This document shows, in pieces, positions 42,885 to 52,029 of a stretch of DNA of 64,000 nucleotides. The notes beneath the pieces were generated by a model. That model was not told the DNA's origin, searched no databases, and saw only the letters and a program-made list of their open reading frames with translations. Where the stretch lies: contig NZ_QEKH01000017.1 in the NCBI RefSeq assembly GCF_003096415.1, positions 1-64,000 of the forward strand, given 5' to 3'. The translations under genes were made by a program, and so were the position numbers. The first letter of the stretch is position 1. Every line of letters starts with the position of its first letter. The stretch comes from Victivallis vadensis. Lineage in GTDB: Bacteria; Verrucomicrobiota; Lentisphaeria; Victivallales; Victivallaceae.

Positions 42885-44111
42885 ATGACGGACCAAACCA
42901 TTCAAACAGAAGAACTGGTCAGAGTCGAAGGCCTGACCAAGGTTTTCGGCCGCCACCATAAGAGAGCCGCCGAACTTTTCAGGGCAGGCAAAACCCGCGA
43001 GGAGGTCTACAAGGCGACCCAGTGCAGCATCGGCGTCCACAACGTCAGCTTCACGATCCGCCGCGGCGAACTTTTCGTGGTGATGGGACTCTCCGGCAGC
43101 GGCAAAAGCACGCTGATCCGCACCATCAACCGGCTGATCGAGCCGTCGGACGGAAAGATTTTCATCGACGGCACGGAGGTTACCGCACTCAACAAAAAGC
43201 AGTTGCGTGAACTGCGCCGCCGCCGGATCGGAATGGTGTTCCAGCAGTTCGCGCTCTATCCGCACCTGACGGTGCTGGACAATGCGGCCTATGCGCTGAA
43301 AATCGCCGGAGTTCCGCGCGAAGCCCGGCGCGCCAGAGCGCGCGAAGTGCTCGCCCTCGTCGGGCTGGCCGATTACGCGGAACATTTTCCCGACCAGCTC
43401 TCCGGCGGGATGCGCCAGCGCGTCGGCATCGCCCGCGCCCTGGCCGCCGATCCGGAAATCATCATCATGGACGAGGCGCTTTCGGCGCTCGATCCGCTGA
43501 TCCGGCGCGAAATGCAAAATGAGATCCGGGCGCTTCAGAAAAAGCTCGGCAAAACCGTGATCTTCATCACCCACGACCTCGACGAAGCGATCCGGCTCGC
43601 GGACCGCGTGCTGATCATGAAGGACGGCGAAATCGCCCAGCTCGGCACGATGGAGGAGATTCTGAGCCGCCCCGCCAACGCCTACGTCGAAAAATTCGTG
43701 AACGCCGCCGACAAGACCAAGGTGATCACCGCCGGTTCGATCATGAAACCCGTCTACGATTACCTGCGGCTCGGCGACGGCCCGCAGACCATGCTGCATA
43801 AAATCCGCGAAAGCGGCCTGTCGTCGCTGTTCGCCACCAACGACCAGGGCGTGATCTACGGCCTCGTCTGGGCGCGGAAGGTCCGCGAACACATGAACGA
43901 ACCCAATGTGACCGCCCAATCCATGATGGATACGAACATCAAAACCGTCAACCGTTCCGCTCCGCTGAAAGAGGTGGTCATGCAGATGGGCGAATCGACC
44001 GCGCCGATCGCCGTCGTCGATGATGAACGCCGCTTCCTCGGCGTCATCACCAGCGGCGCATTGCTGGCAAGCCTCGCGTCGTACAACGGTACAACTGGAG
44101 AAATAAAATGA
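42885..44111 (+). CDS. opuAA: glycine betaine/proline ABC transporter, ATP-binding subunit with CBS domains
   Basis: 408 aa. Extended N-terminus of ProV/OpuAA type (GREEVYKATQCSIGVHNVSF-like region), Walker A GLSGSGKST, signature LSGGMRQRVG, Walker B IIIMDEALSALDP, H-loop THDLDEA. The C-terminal ~130 residues are a CBS pair (MMDTNIKTVNRSAPLKEVV, FLGVITSGALLASL), which in OpuA senses ionic strength or c-di-AMP. AGGAGG stands before the ATG at 42885. First gene of a three-gene operon; the stop overlaps the permease start. Confidence 0.93.
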   Translation: MTDQTIQTEELVRVEGLTKVFGRHHKRAAELFRAGKTREEVYKATQCSIGVHNVSFTIRRGELFVVMGLSGSGKSTLIRTINRLIEPSDGKIFIDGTEVTALNKKQLRELRRRRIGMVFQQFALYPHLTVLDNAAYALKIAGVPREARRARAREVLALVGLADYAEHFPDQLSGGMRQRVGIARALAADPEIIIMDEALSALDPLIRREMQNEIRALQKKLGKTVIFITHDLDEAIRLADRVLIMKDGEIAQLGTMEEILSRPANAYVEKFVNAADKTKVITAGSIMKPVYDYLRLGDGPQTMLHKIRESGLSSLFATNDQGVIYGLVWARKVREHMNEPNVTAQSMMDTNIKTVNRSAPLKEVVMQMGESTAPIAVVDDERRFLGVITSGALLASLASYNGTTGEIK

Positions 44112-44947
44112 TCAGGCTTCCGATCGGACAATATTTTGAACGCTTTCTGGACTGGGCGGTGGTGAACTGCGCGGATTTCACGCGCTGGTGCTCCGGCTGC
44201 ATCGACTCTGTTGTGGACGGGCTGAAGAATATTTTCTGCGCTCCGCCGGAGTGGGCGATGCTGCTGATCTTCTGCACCGTGATCTTCGTGGTTTCCGGGC
44301 ACCGCAAGCTGCTGACATCCGGTTCCGCCTGCGGCATGATGCTGGTGATCATGCTCGGCCTCTGGGAACCGGCGATGGAGACGATGGCGCTGGTGATCAT
44401 CTGCACGGCGGCGGCAGTCGCAATCGGCCTGCCGCTGGCGGTGCTGATGACCTTCAGCGGCAGGCTGAAAAAGGTCGTGCTGCCGCTGCTCGACATCATG
44501 CAGACGATGCCGGCGTATGTGTATCTGGTGCCGGCGATCGCGTTTTTTTCGATCAGCAACACGGCGGGAGTGTTTGCGACCGTGGTGTTCGCGCTGCCGC
44601 CGATCGTGCGCATGACCGTGCTCGGCATCGAAAACACGCCGAAGGATCTGCTGGAGTGTTCCGAAGCATTCGGGGCGACGCCGATGAACCGGCTGTTCGA
44701 CCTCGAGCTGCCCACCGCGCTCACGTCGATCCGGGCGGGATTGAACCAGACGGTGATGCTGGCGCTGTCGATGGTGGTGATCGCGTCGCTGGTCGGCGCG
44801 CAGGGCGTCGGCAGCGTGGTATGGGGCGCAATCTGCAACGGGGAAAAAGGGACTGCGTTTGAAGGCGGGCTGGTGATCGTGGTGATCGCGATCATCCTCG
44901 ACCGGACATTGCAGGCCGCGGGCGGCACAGCCGCCAAAAGGAGTTGA
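44108..44947 (+). CDS. opuAB: glycine betaine ABC transporter, permease subunit
   Basis: 279 aa, about six membrane helices. The ABC coupling region is ECSEAFGATPMNRLFDLELP, followed by ALTSIRAGLNQTVMLALSM, typical of ProW/OpuAB. The start overlaps the ATPase stop by ATGA. Works with the ATP-binding protein and the separately encoded binding protein to import compatible solutes under osmotic stress. Confidence 0.92.
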   Translation: MIRLPIGQYFERFLDWAVVNCADFTRWCSGCIDSVVDGLKNIFCAPPEWAMLLIFCTVIFVVSGHRKLLTSGSACGMMLVIMLGLWEPAMETMALVIICTAAAVAIGLPLAVLMTFSGRLKKVVLPLLDIMQTMPAYVYLVPAIAFFSISNTAGVFATVVFALPPIVRMTVLGIENTPKDLLECSEAFGATPMNRLFDLELPTALTSIRAGLNQTVMLALSMVVIASLVGAQGVGSVVWGAICNGEKGTAFEGGLVIVVIAIILDRTLQAAGGTAAKRS

Positions 44948-44950
44948 ATC

Positions 44951-45853
44951 ATGAAACCGGACAGACGCAAAATCACGGACCTGACCATTCTGGCGGCCGC
45001 CCTGGCCGCCCTGGTCTACTTCAACCTGAAAAGCGCGGGCGCCCCGGCGGATTCCGGCGGATTTCGCGTGATCACCTCCACCACTCCGGCGATGATCGAG
45101 GAGATGGCCTACGCGATCCGGAACAAGCGGTGCGCCGCGATCACCGCGTGGAGCCCGCACTGGATGAATGCCAAACTCCCGATCAAATACCTGAAGGACC
45201 CGGAAAAGGTGTTCGGCGAGGCGGAAAACGTCCACACGATCGTGCGCCGGGGCTTTGAAGCCGACTATCCCGAAGTCGCGAAATTCCTGCGGCAGTTCAA
45301 ATGGAAACCGGCGGACCTCGACTCCCTTTCGCTGATGAGCTACGAGTGCGGCGGCGATTTCGACAAGGCGGCCCGCGAATGGCTGAAAAGGAACCCGGAG
45401 CTGCAGGCGGCCTTTCTGAAAGGGGTGCGCCCGCAACCCGGCGCGAAACTGCGCATGGTCGATATCGGTTTCTACAACGAGATCGCGACCAACCGGATGC
45501 TGAAAATCCTGCTTGAGGAACATCTGGGATGCGAGGTGACCAATGTTTCGACCACGATTCCGATCGCGTTTGAGGCGCTGGCGAACGGCACGCAGGATGT
45601 GATGGTGACGGTATGGCTGCCGAACTATCACAAGAACGAGTTCGCAAAAATCCGCGACCGGGTCACGGACCTCGGCGTGAACCTGCCCGGCGCGACGATG
45701 GGAATCGCAGTGCCGGAATACGCCCCGGTCGAGTCGATCGCGGACCTGAAAGATCACCGCGACGAGTTCGGCGGAAAGATCATCGGCAACGAACCCGGTC
45801 AGGGCATCCTGCTGCTGGCCGAGAAAGCACTGGAGGTTTACGGCCTGAAATAG
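44951..45853 (+). CDS. opuAC: glycine betaine ABC transporter binding protein, circularly permuted
   Basis: 300 aa. An uncleaved-looking N-terminal anchor (LTILAAALAALVYFNL) without lipobox, then two lobes. Their order is swapped relative to E. coli ProX: first ITAWSPHWMNAKLPIKYLKD and HTIVRRGFEADYPEVAKFL, later KLRMVDIGFYNEIATNRMLK, TVWLPNYHK and, at the very end, IIGNEPGQGILLLAEKALEV. The order relative to B. subtilis OpuAC also differs by one segment: there the GxxPGxG part stands at the N-terminus. All parts of the fold are present, so it is a clean permutation, not a truncation. Trp residues in AWSPHW and VWLP would make the betaine-binding cage. Confidence 0.88.
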   Translation: MKPDRRKITDLTILAAALAALVYFNLKSAGAPADSGGFRVITSTTPAMIEEMAYAIRNKRCAAITAWSPHWMNAKLPIKYLKDPEKVFGEAENVHTIVRRGFEADYPEVAKFLRQFKWKPADLDSLSLMSYECGGDFDKAAREWLKRNPELQAAFLKGVRPQPGAKLRMVDIGFYNEIATNRMLKILLEEHLGCEVTNVSTTIPIAFEALANGTQDVMVTVWLPNYHKNEFAKIRDRVTDLGVNLPGATMGIAVPEYAPVESIADLKDHRDEFGGKIIGNEPGQGILLLAEKALEVYGLK

Positions 45854-45901
45854 CCTTGCATTCCGCACTCCGCCCGCCGGAGACCATTGCGGATTGCAAG
45901 G
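45854..45901. repeat. hairpin after opuAC
   Basis: CCTTGCATTCCGC (45854-45866) and GCGGATTGCAAGG (45889-45901) pair with one mismatch around an inner CTCCG/CGGAG stem. No T-run follows. The 3' arm contains the inverse of the 15-mer at 42724-42738, so the opu operon is framed by related repeats. The rest of 45902-46036 holds another short stem (CATCCGC/GCGGATG) and presumably the kdp promoter. Confidence 0.6.
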
Positions 45902-46036
45902 AACAAAGGACATAGTTTCGGAACCGCCGGGGCGGAACGGCAGTTGGCACACTTTCTGCTTTTATACGGCAATATTTTCCGCATCCGCGTTTCCGTGCGG
46001 ATGAAACAGGCAATTGGAAGAAAGGAGCTTTGCAAT

Positions 46037-46120
46037 ATGGTGATCGGGTGTTTTATTCTCGGACTGCTGTTTTTCGCCGGCATGTTCGCCCTGACCGAAT
46101 TCTGTGATTCATTGAAGTGA
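46037..46120 (+). CDS. 27-aa single-span membrane peptide at the head of the kdp operon
   Basis: MVIGCFILGLLFFAGMFALT then EFCDSLK: one membrane helix with a short acidic/Cys-Asp tail. AAAGGAG precedes the ATG. Followed after 16 bp by kdpF. The FFAxxFALTxxCDxL form resembles short unannotated ORFs that I recall beside kdp genes in other phyla. It could be an extra accessory subunit of the Kdp pump. Confidence 0.65.
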   Translation: MVIGCFILGLLFFAGMFALTEFCDSLK

Positions 46121-46136
46121 TAACCGGAGGTGATTT

Positions 46137-46217
46137 ATGATTTACCTGGCTTCCGCCGCAACGGCGTTCTGCACGGTGTATCTGTGCTACGTTCTTTTGA
46201 AACCTGAAAAGTTTTAA
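46137..46217 (+). CDS. kdpF: KdpF small subunit of the potassium ATPase
   Basis: 26 aa: MIYLASAATAFCTVYLCYVL then LKPEKF. A single membrane helix closed by the Leu-x-Pro-Glu-x-Phe end typical of KdpF, which stabilises the KdpABC complex. GGAGG precedes the ATG. Lies 8 bp before kdpA. Confidence 0.85.
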   Translation: MIYLASAATAFCTVYLCYVLLKPEKF

Positions 46218-46225
46218 GGTGAGAT

Positions 46226-47914
46226 ATGATTTACTCTTTTCTACTCGCAATTGCCGTTCTCGGGCTGTCGATCCTGATTTCGCTGCCGCTCGGGAAATGG
46301 ATGTTCAAGATGATGTGCCCGGCCCCCGATCTCATGGGCCCCGCGCATCGGAAAGTGGAAGGCTTCTTCCATAAAGTGATCGGGCGCGCCGCCGAAGCCG
46401 ACCAGAACTGGAAACAGTACACGGTCAGCCTCCTGATCTTCAACACGATCATGTTCGTGGTCGTGACCGGCGTGCTGGCGTTCCAGCAGTTCCTGCCGCT
46501 GAACCCGGACGGGCAGAAGGCGATCGAGGGCAGCCTGATCTTCAACACCGTCACCTCGTTCGTGACCAACACCAATCTGCAGCACTACTCCGGCGAAAGC
46601 ACGCTGTCGTACTTCTCGCAGCTTTTCGGCATCATGTGGTTGCAGTTCGTGTCGGCGGCGACCGGGCTGGCGGCGGTCACCGCCGCGTCGCGCTGGCTCG
46701 GCGGCTCCCGGGAGCGGAACAACTTCTATCTGGATATGTGCCGCGCCACGTTTCTGGTGATCCTGCCGGTCGCCGCGATCGGCGCGACGCTGCTGGTCCT
46801 GTGCGGGCTGCCGATGACCTTCGACGGCGCGGCGGTGGTCCATACGCTTGAGGGCGCGGTGCAGACCATCGCCCGCGGCCCGGTGGCAGTCGAAGTGATC
46901 ATCAAGCAGCTCGGCACCAACGGCGGCGGCTTCTTCGGGCCGAACTCGACCCATCCGCTCGAAAACGTCGGCTTTTACAGCAACATCATCGAGTGCATCA
47001 GCCTGGTGATCATCCCGATAGGCTGCGTGTGGATGTTCGGCATGATCACGAAGCACAGAAAGCACGCGCTGGTGATCTTCGCGGTGATGACGGTGCTCTG
47101 CCTCGTGAAGCTCGGCTGCGCGATCACCTTTGAAAGCGAACCGGCCGTCGCGCTGCACGACCTGCCGGTCGCCGAAGCCTCCAATCTCGAAGGCAAGGAG
47201 CTGCGTCTCGGCGCGGGCGCCAGCCCGCTGTGGGCGGTGTTCACGACCTGCACCAGCAACGGTTCGGTGAACTCGATGCACTGCAGCCTGAATCCGCTGA
47301 CCGGACTGATCCCGCTGGTGGGCATGTGGTTCAACATCACTTTCGGCGGCATCGGCGTCGGCTTCCTCGGACTCTTCACCTATATCATCGTGGGCGTATT
47401 CATCTGCGGCATGATGGTCGGGCGCACGCCGGAATACCTCGGCAAGAAGGTCGAAACCCGCGAGATGAAGTACGCGCTCCCGGCGCTGCTGATGCACCCG
47501 CTGTGCATCCTCGGCGGCATGGCGATCTTCTGCCTGATCCCGGCGTGGGGACGCGACACCGTGCTGAATCCGGGCTTCCACGGCTTCACCGAGATGCTCT
47601 ATGAATTCACCTCGTCGTCGGCCAACAACGGCTCCGGCTTCGAAGGTCTGGGCGACAACACCGTGCCGTGGAACATCGCCTGCGGGCTGGTGATGCTGAT
47701 CGGCCGTTTCATCCCGATCATCTTCCAGCTGGCGATCTGCGGCTCGCTCTTCGCGAAAAAGGAGGTTCCAGAAACCGTCGGAACGCTTAAGACCGACACC
47801 GCGCTCTTCGGGGTCGTGATCGGCGGAACCGTGGTGTTCATCGGCGCGCTGCTCTTTCTGCCGGTGGCAGTCCTCGGGCCGATCGCCGAATACCTGACTA
47901 CTCTTGTACATTAA
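46226..47914 (+). CDS. kdpA: potassium-translocating ATPase, KdpA channel subunit
   Basis: 562 aa with about ten membrane helices. The four selectivity-filter loops are present: TNTNLQHYSGE, GTNGGGFFGPNS, CTSNGSVNSMH and SSSANNGSGFEG. KdpA forms the potassium-selective pore of the high-affinity uptake pump. Length is normal for the family. Next to kdpB with an 18-bp gap. Confidence 0.96.
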   Translation: MIYSFLLAIAVLGLSILISLPLGKWMFKMMCPAPDLMGPAHRKVEGFFHKVIGRAAEADQNWKQYTVSLLIFNTIMFVVVTGVLAFQQFLPLNPDGQKAIEGSLIFNTVTSFVTNTNLQHYSGESTLSYFSQLFGIMWLQFVSAATGLAAVTAASRWLGGSRERNNFYLDMCRATFLVILPVAAIGATLLVLCGLPMTFDGAAVVHTLEGAVQTIARGPVAVEVIIKQLGTNGGGFFGPNSTHPLENVGFYSNIIECISLVIIPIGCVWMFGMITKHRKHALVIFAVMTVLCLVKLGCAITFESEPAVALHDLPVAEASNLEGKELRLGAGASPLWAVFTTCTSNGSVNSMHCSLNPLTGLIPLVGMWFNITFGGIGVGFLGLFTYIIVGVFICGMMVGRTPEYLGKKVETREMKYALPALLMHPLCILGGMAIFCLIPAWGRDTVLNPGFHGFTEMLYEFTSSSANNGSGFEGLGDNTVPWNIACGLVMLIGRFIPIIFQLAICGSLFAKKEVPETVGTLKTDTALFGVVIGGTVVFIGALLFLPVAVLGPIAEYLTTLVH

Positions 47915-47932
47915 TTCTTCGGAGTCAAGACT

Positions 47933-49987
47933 ATGAATACTGTTATGAATCGAAAGGAAAGCCGCCGGGCGACGCTCTTTGACAAAGGATTGGTCAAAAC
48001 GGCGCTGCTCCGCTCGTTCGCGATGCTGAATCCCCGGACGATGGCGCGCAATCCGGTGATGTTCGTCACCGAAATCGGCGCGGCGCTGACCACGCTGGTC
48101 TGGATCATCGACATCTGCGGCGGCCACGCCAACATCCTCTATACGACCCTGGTGACGGCCGTGCTGTGGCTGACCGTCCTCTTTGCGAATTTCGCGGAGG
48201 CGCTCGCCGAAGCACGCGGCAAGGCGCAGGCCGACAGCCTGAAAAACACCCGCACCCAGACGACGGCCAACCGCCTGAGCGCTTCCGGAAAGCTCGAACC
48301 GGTCAACTCCAGTCTGCTCAAATCCGGCGATATCGTACTGGTCAGCGCCGGAGAAACCATTCCGGGCGACGGCGAAGTGATCGAAGGCGCGGCCAGCATC
48401 GACGAATCCGCGATCACCGGCGAATCCGCTCCGGTGGTGCGCGAGGCCGGCGGCGACCGCTCCGGCGTGACCGGCGGCACCCGCGTACTCTCCGACCAGA
48501 TCAAAGTAAAGATCACCGCCGGAGCCGGCGAATCCTTCCTCGACCGGATGATCGCGCTGGTCGAGGGCGCGGTCCGCCAGAAAACCCCGAACGAGCTGGC
48601 GCTGACCGTCACGCTGGCCGGGCTGACGCTCGGATTCCTGCTGGTCACGGCCACGCTCTACCCGATGGCGAAGTATTTCGATGTGACCATTCCGCTGCCG
48701 ACCTTGATTTCGCTGCTGGTCTGCCTGATCCCGACCACGATCGGCGCGCTGCTGGCCGCGATCGGCATCGCGGGCATGGACCGGGCGCTGGCGGCCAATG
48801 TGCTGGCCAAGAGCGGCAAGGCCGTGGAGCTGGCCGGCGACATCGACACGCTGCTGCTGGACAAGACCGGCACGATCACCGTCGGCGACCGCCTCGCCTC
48901 GGAGTTCCATCCGGTCAACGGCATCGCCTACGAGGAATTGATCGATGCGGCGGTACGCGCTTCGTTCGGCGACCGCACTCCGGAGGGGCGTTCGATCATC
49001 GCGCTGGCGGAACGCGAACTCTACGGCAAAATTCCCCGCGACGACGGCGGCAAGGTGATCGAATTCACCGCCCAGACCCGCATGAGCGGCACGGATGCGC
49101 CGAATGGAACCCGTTACCGCAAAGGAGCTTCCGACGCGGTGATCCGAGCGGCGGAACAGGCGAAAGCGAAAATTCCGCCCGATGTCCGCGACATCGTCAC
49201 CAAAGTCGCCGGAAAGGGCTGCACGCCGATCGTGGTCGCGGTGGACAACCGCATCTACGGCGTGGTCGCGCTCGCCGACATCCTCAAAACCGGCATCAAA
49301 GACCGCTTCAAACGCCTGCGGGCGATGGGGTTGCGCGTGGTGATGGTCACCGGCGACAACCCGTTGACCGCCAAGGCGATCGCCGAAGAGGCGGGCGTAG
49401 ACGACTTCATCGCCGAAGCCAAACCGGAGGACAAGCTCGCCTACATCCGCCGCGAGCAGGCCAACGGGCGGCTGGTCGCGATGATGGGAGACGGCACCAA
49501 CGACGCCCCGGCGCTGGCGCAGGCCGACATCGGCATCGCGATGAATTCCGGCACGCAGGCGGCGAAGGAGGCGGGCAACATGGTCGACCTCGACAGCGAT
49601 CCGACCAAGCTGATCGAAGTGATCGAAATCGGCAAGCAGCTGCTGATGACCCGCGGCGCGCTGACCACCTTTTCGATTGCGAACGACATCGCGAAATACT
49701 TCGCGATCATCCCGGCGATCTTCCTGCTGGCGATCCCGGAACTGGCGGTGCTGAACATCATGCACCTCGCGACGCCGTCGAGCGCGATCCTGTCGGCGCT
49801 GATCTTCAACGCGGTCATCATCCCGTTGCTGATCCCGATCGCGCTCAAGGGCGTGAAGTACCGGCCGATGGGCGCAGATGCGCTTCTGGCCCGCAACCTC
49901 CTGATCTACGGCCTCGGCGGCGTGATCGCCCCTTTCATCGGCATCAAGCTGATCGACATGGTGCTCGCCGCAACCGGGCTTTTCTGA
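47933..49987 (+). CDS. kdpB: potassium-translocating ATPase, KdpB catalytic subunit
   Basis: 684 aa P-type ATPase. TGES in ITGESAPV, phosphorylation site [10 protein letters not shown], hinge [20 protein letters not shown] and the KdpB hallmark [20 protein letters not shown]. Hydrolyses ATP to drive potassium through KdpA. No kdpD/kdpE sensor genes follow, so control lies elsewhere. Confidence 0.96.
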   Translation: MNTVMNRKESRRATLFDKGLVKTALLRSFAMLNPRTMARNPVMFVTEIGAALTTLVWIIDICGGHANILYTTLVTAVLWLTVLFANFAEALAEARGKAQADSLKNTRTQTTANRLSASGKLEPVNSSLLKSGDIVLVSAGETIPGDGEVIEGAASIDESAITGESAPVVREAGGDRSGVTGGTRVLSDQIKVKITAGAGESFLDRMIALVEGAVRQKTPNELALTVTLAGLTLGFLLVTATLYPMAKYFDVTIPLPTLISLLVCLIPTTIGALLAAIGIAGMDRALAANVLAKSGKAVELAGDIDTLLLDKTGTITVGDRLASEFHPVNGIAYEELIDAAVRASFGDRTPEGRSIIALAERELYGKIPRDDGGKVIEFTAQTRMSGTDAPNGTRYRKGASDAVIRAAEQAKAKIPPDVRDIVTKVAGKGCTPIVVAVDNRIYGVVALADILKTGIKDRFKRLRAMGLRVVMVTGDNPLTAKAIAEEAGVDDFIAEAKPEDKLAYIRREQANGRLVAMMGDGTNDAPALAQADIGIAMNSGTQAAKEAGNMVDLDSDPTKLIEVIEIGKQLLMTRGALTTFSIANDIAKYFAIIPAIFLLAIPELAVLNIMHLATPSSAILSALIFNAVIIPLLIPIALKGVKYRPMGADALLARNLLIYGLGGVIAPFIGIKLIDMVLAATGLF

Positions 49988-50008
49988 TAAAAAGAAGGAA
50001 AAACGACT

Positions 50009-50572
50009 ATGAATATGACGACCAATATTTCCGGAGCAATACGCACCGCCGTGCTGAGCATCCTGCTCTGCTGCGTGGTCTACACGCTGGTCATCTGGGC
50101 CATCGCGCAGCTCTTTGTGCCGAATACCGCCAACGGCTCCCTGGTTAAAAACGAGGCCGGCGAGTACGTCGGCAGCCGTCAGGTGGCGCAGGAGTTCACC
50201 CAGGACAAGTACTTCCACAGCCGCCCGTCGGCGGCGGACTACAACGGCGCCGGAGCGGTCGGCAGCAACCTGACCCCGACCTCGCCGAAGATCACCGAAC
50301 GTGCGCGGGAAATCATCAAAAAGTACGGCGCCACCGCCGGGAACCTGATTCCCGCCGACATGGTGACCGCTTCGGGCAGCGGGCTTGACCCGCATATCAC
50401 GCTGGCCGCAGCGAAGTTTCAGGCGCCCCGCGTCGCGAAGGCGCGCGGCATCAGCGAAGCCGAGCTTGAAAAAATCATCGCCTCCCAGGTGGAGTACCCC
50501 GGCGGCGTGATGCGCAACGAGCCGATCGTGAACGTATTGATGCTGAACCTCGCACTCGACCGGAAACGGTGA
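50009..50572 (+). CDS. kdpC: potassium-translocating ATPase, KdpC subunit
   Basis: 187 aa. One N-terminal membrane helix (AVLSILLCCVVYTLVIWAIA), then the family motifs FHSRPSAADYNGAGAVGSNL, PADMVTASGSGLDPHI and NVLMLNLALDR. KdpC assists ATP binding in the complex. Length and order are canonical; it ends the kdp operon. Confidence 0.95.
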   Translation: MNMTTNISGAIRTAVLSILLCCVVYTLVIWAIAQLFVPNTANGSLVKNEAGEYVGSRQVAQEFTQDKYFHSRPSAADYNGAGAVGSNLTPTSPKITERAREIIKKYGATAGNLIPADMVTASGSGLDPHITLAAAKFQAPRVAKARGISEAELEKIIASQVEYPGGVMRNEPIVNVLMLNLALDRKR

Positions 50573-50578
50573 CGGCAC

Positions 50579-50606
50579 TTGAAATAATCCGTTTTCATGG
50601 TATTGT
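50579..50606 (+). promoter_or_regulatory. promoter of the small lipopeptide gene
   Basis: TTGAAA (50579-50584) and TATTGT (50601-50606), 16-bp spacing, 32 bases before the ATG at 50639. It gives the small gene its own transcript. Confidence 0.5.
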
Positions 50607-50638
50607 AAACAGTACCGAACCGACGAAAGGAGAATAAA

Positions 50639-50707
50639 ATGAAAACGGCATTGTCATTCGTCGCGGGAACCGTGGCCGCCCTCGTGCTGGCCGGTTGCTG
50701 CTGCTGA
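50639..50707 (+). CDS. 22-aa lipopeptide precursor ending in CCC
   Basis: MKTALSFVAGTVAALVLAGC then CC-stop. It is a complete lipoprotein signal (Lys near the start, hydrophobic core, lipobox LAGC) with nothing after the lipobox but two further Cys, so the mature product would be a lipidated tri-cysteine. AAAGGAG precedes the ATG, there is a promoter at 50579-50606 and a perfect terminator at 50724-50759, so it is a free-standing gene. It recalls entericidin-type small lipoproteins in size, but those have a longer mature part. Confidence 0.7.
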   Translation: MKTALSFVAGTVAALVLAGCCC

Positions 50708-50723
50708 CGCTCTTCGCGTCATT

Positions 50724-50759
50724 GCTCTCCATTGCGCTGTGCAATGGAGAGCTTTTTTT
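50724..50759 (+). terminator. terminator after the lipopeptide gene
   Basis: A perfect 12-bp stem GCTCTCCATTGC/GCAATGGAGAGC with a 5-base loop, followed by seven T. Confidence 0.92.
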
Positions 50760-50775
50760 CTGCCGGGGAACCGGA

Positions 50776-51984
50776 TCAGATGTAGTCGGAGATATAGGCT
50801 TTCTCTTTCGGAATCAGGCGTTCCAGCAGATTCAGCGTCTCCGGATCGGTCTTGAGCCTCCCCAGCTTCTGCAGATAGGAGGGCGATTTGTAGCTGAGCA
50901 GCAGCGCGGTCAATATGCCGATATCCAGCTCGACCGGATGCGCCCCCTCGCCCGGCAGGACCTCGGCCGAACCGTTATCGGCCACCCGGACCGAAAACGG
51001 CCGGTTGTTCCACTCCAGAAACGGATCGCGCACCCGGAAGGTGAACTCCTCGCCGCCCCGGCTGTTCTTGAACCGGTACTGTTCGAGGAACTGCACCACA
51101 TCCACGATCCGGCCCATGATGTAGGGGCGGATCGTCTCGCGGATGTCGCTGTCCTCCAGCCAGAAGGCGATCGATTCGTTGGAGTAGTTGTTGCCCACCA
51201 CCTCGTCGACCATCGATTCGTGGGCGCTGATGTATTTCCACAGCCCCTTCCACGCGCCGACGTCGAGATAGATCATCTCCTTGATGTGCATGATGTTATC
51301 CTTCAGGAGATACACCATGTAGCCGGTCGGAGTGTCAAGGTCGTCATAATAGATCGCGATGGTGGTGTCTTCCACATCCCAACGCCAGTACTCCTCCCAC
51401 GCCAGTTCGTTGCGCAGCAGGCAGCCGTGGGTCTGGGCGGCGAAGATGTTGTGCAGCCGCTTCAGGTCGGGATTGTTCTCCTCGACCCGGCGCACATAGC
51501 CGCCGATTCGTATCTTGTGCGGCAGCTGGTTGTCCTTGATCCGGAAGGACATCTTGTCGGAGATGATCTCCCAGCCGCGGTGCCGGTAGAGCGGGATGGA
51601 AAACGGATACAGGATCGCCAGGCACTCGCCCATCTCCCGCATCTCCTCAAGGCTGCGCCGCATCAGCCCGGACATCAGGCCCAGCCCGGTATATTCCGGA
51701 TAGGTCGCGACGCTGGTCACGAACCCGATCCGGTAGATATGATTGAAGATGTTCATTTTCAACGGATAGACCGCGAACTGCGACGCCAGGTGCCCCTGAT
51801 CGAACCAACCGATCACCCGCGCTTTTTCCAACACCGGCATTTTCGACTGCCGGATGTCCTCATTTTCCCAGCCGTAATCCAGCAGTTGTTTTTCCGTGAC
51901 CTGAAACGCATAGCGCAGCAGGTCGTTGTACTGCTCAAGATCGTGTTCCGCCGTCAGTTTCCTGATCTGCATCTCTTCCGCCAT
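50776..51984 (-). CDS. Eis-like GNAT N-acetyltransferase
   Basis: 402 aa. Tandem GNAT domains in the first ~290 residues (VTSVATYPEYTGLGLMSGLM is the acetyl-CoA loop, then SIPLYRHRGWE), and a C-terminal sterol-carrier-like domain. It ends AYISDYI, where the terminal carboxylate serves as base in Eis enzymes. Eis proteins acetylate amines such as aminoglycosides or protein lysines. The sequence is rich in Lys, Ile, Asn and Tyr compared with its neighbours and reads like Firmicutes proteins. It has a consensus promoter of its own. Confidence 0.85.
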   Translation of the reverse strand: MAEEMQIRKLTAEHDLEQYNDLLRYAFQVTEKQLLDYGWENEDIRQSKMPVLEKARVIGWFDQGHLASQFAVYPLKMNIFNHIYRIGFVTSVATYPEYTGLGLMSGLMRRSLEEMREMGECLAILYPFSIPLYRHRGWEIISDKMSFRIKDNQLPHKIRIGGYVRRVEENNPDLKRLHNIFAAQTHGCLLRNELAWEEYWRWDVEDTTIAIYYDDLDTPTGYMVYLLKDNIMHIKEMIYLDVGAWKGLWKYISAHESMVDEVVGNNYSNESIAFWLEDSDIRETIRPYIMGRIVDVVQFLEQYRFKNSRGGEEFTFRVRDPFLEWNNRPFSVRVADNGSAEVLPGEGAHPVELDIGILTALLLSYKSPSYLQKLGRLKTDPETLNLLERLIPKEKAYISDYI

Positions 51985-52029
51985 AACCGGCCTCCTCTCT
52001 TCATGAATGGTTCAACTCTCCTGACGGGT

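Noticed and set aside
45902-46036. A c-di-AMP (ydaO-type) riboswitch in front of kdp
   Set aside because: The GC-rich hairpins before the operon do not carry the conserved sequence blocks of that riboswitch class.
46241-50578. 1445-codon open frame on the minus strand
   Set aside because: Antisense to kdpA, kdpB and kdpC, whose motifs are unambiguous.
50573-50775. kdpD/kdpE sensor-regulator genes expected after kdpC
   Set aside because: They are absent; the space holds only the lipopeptide gene with its promoter and terminator.
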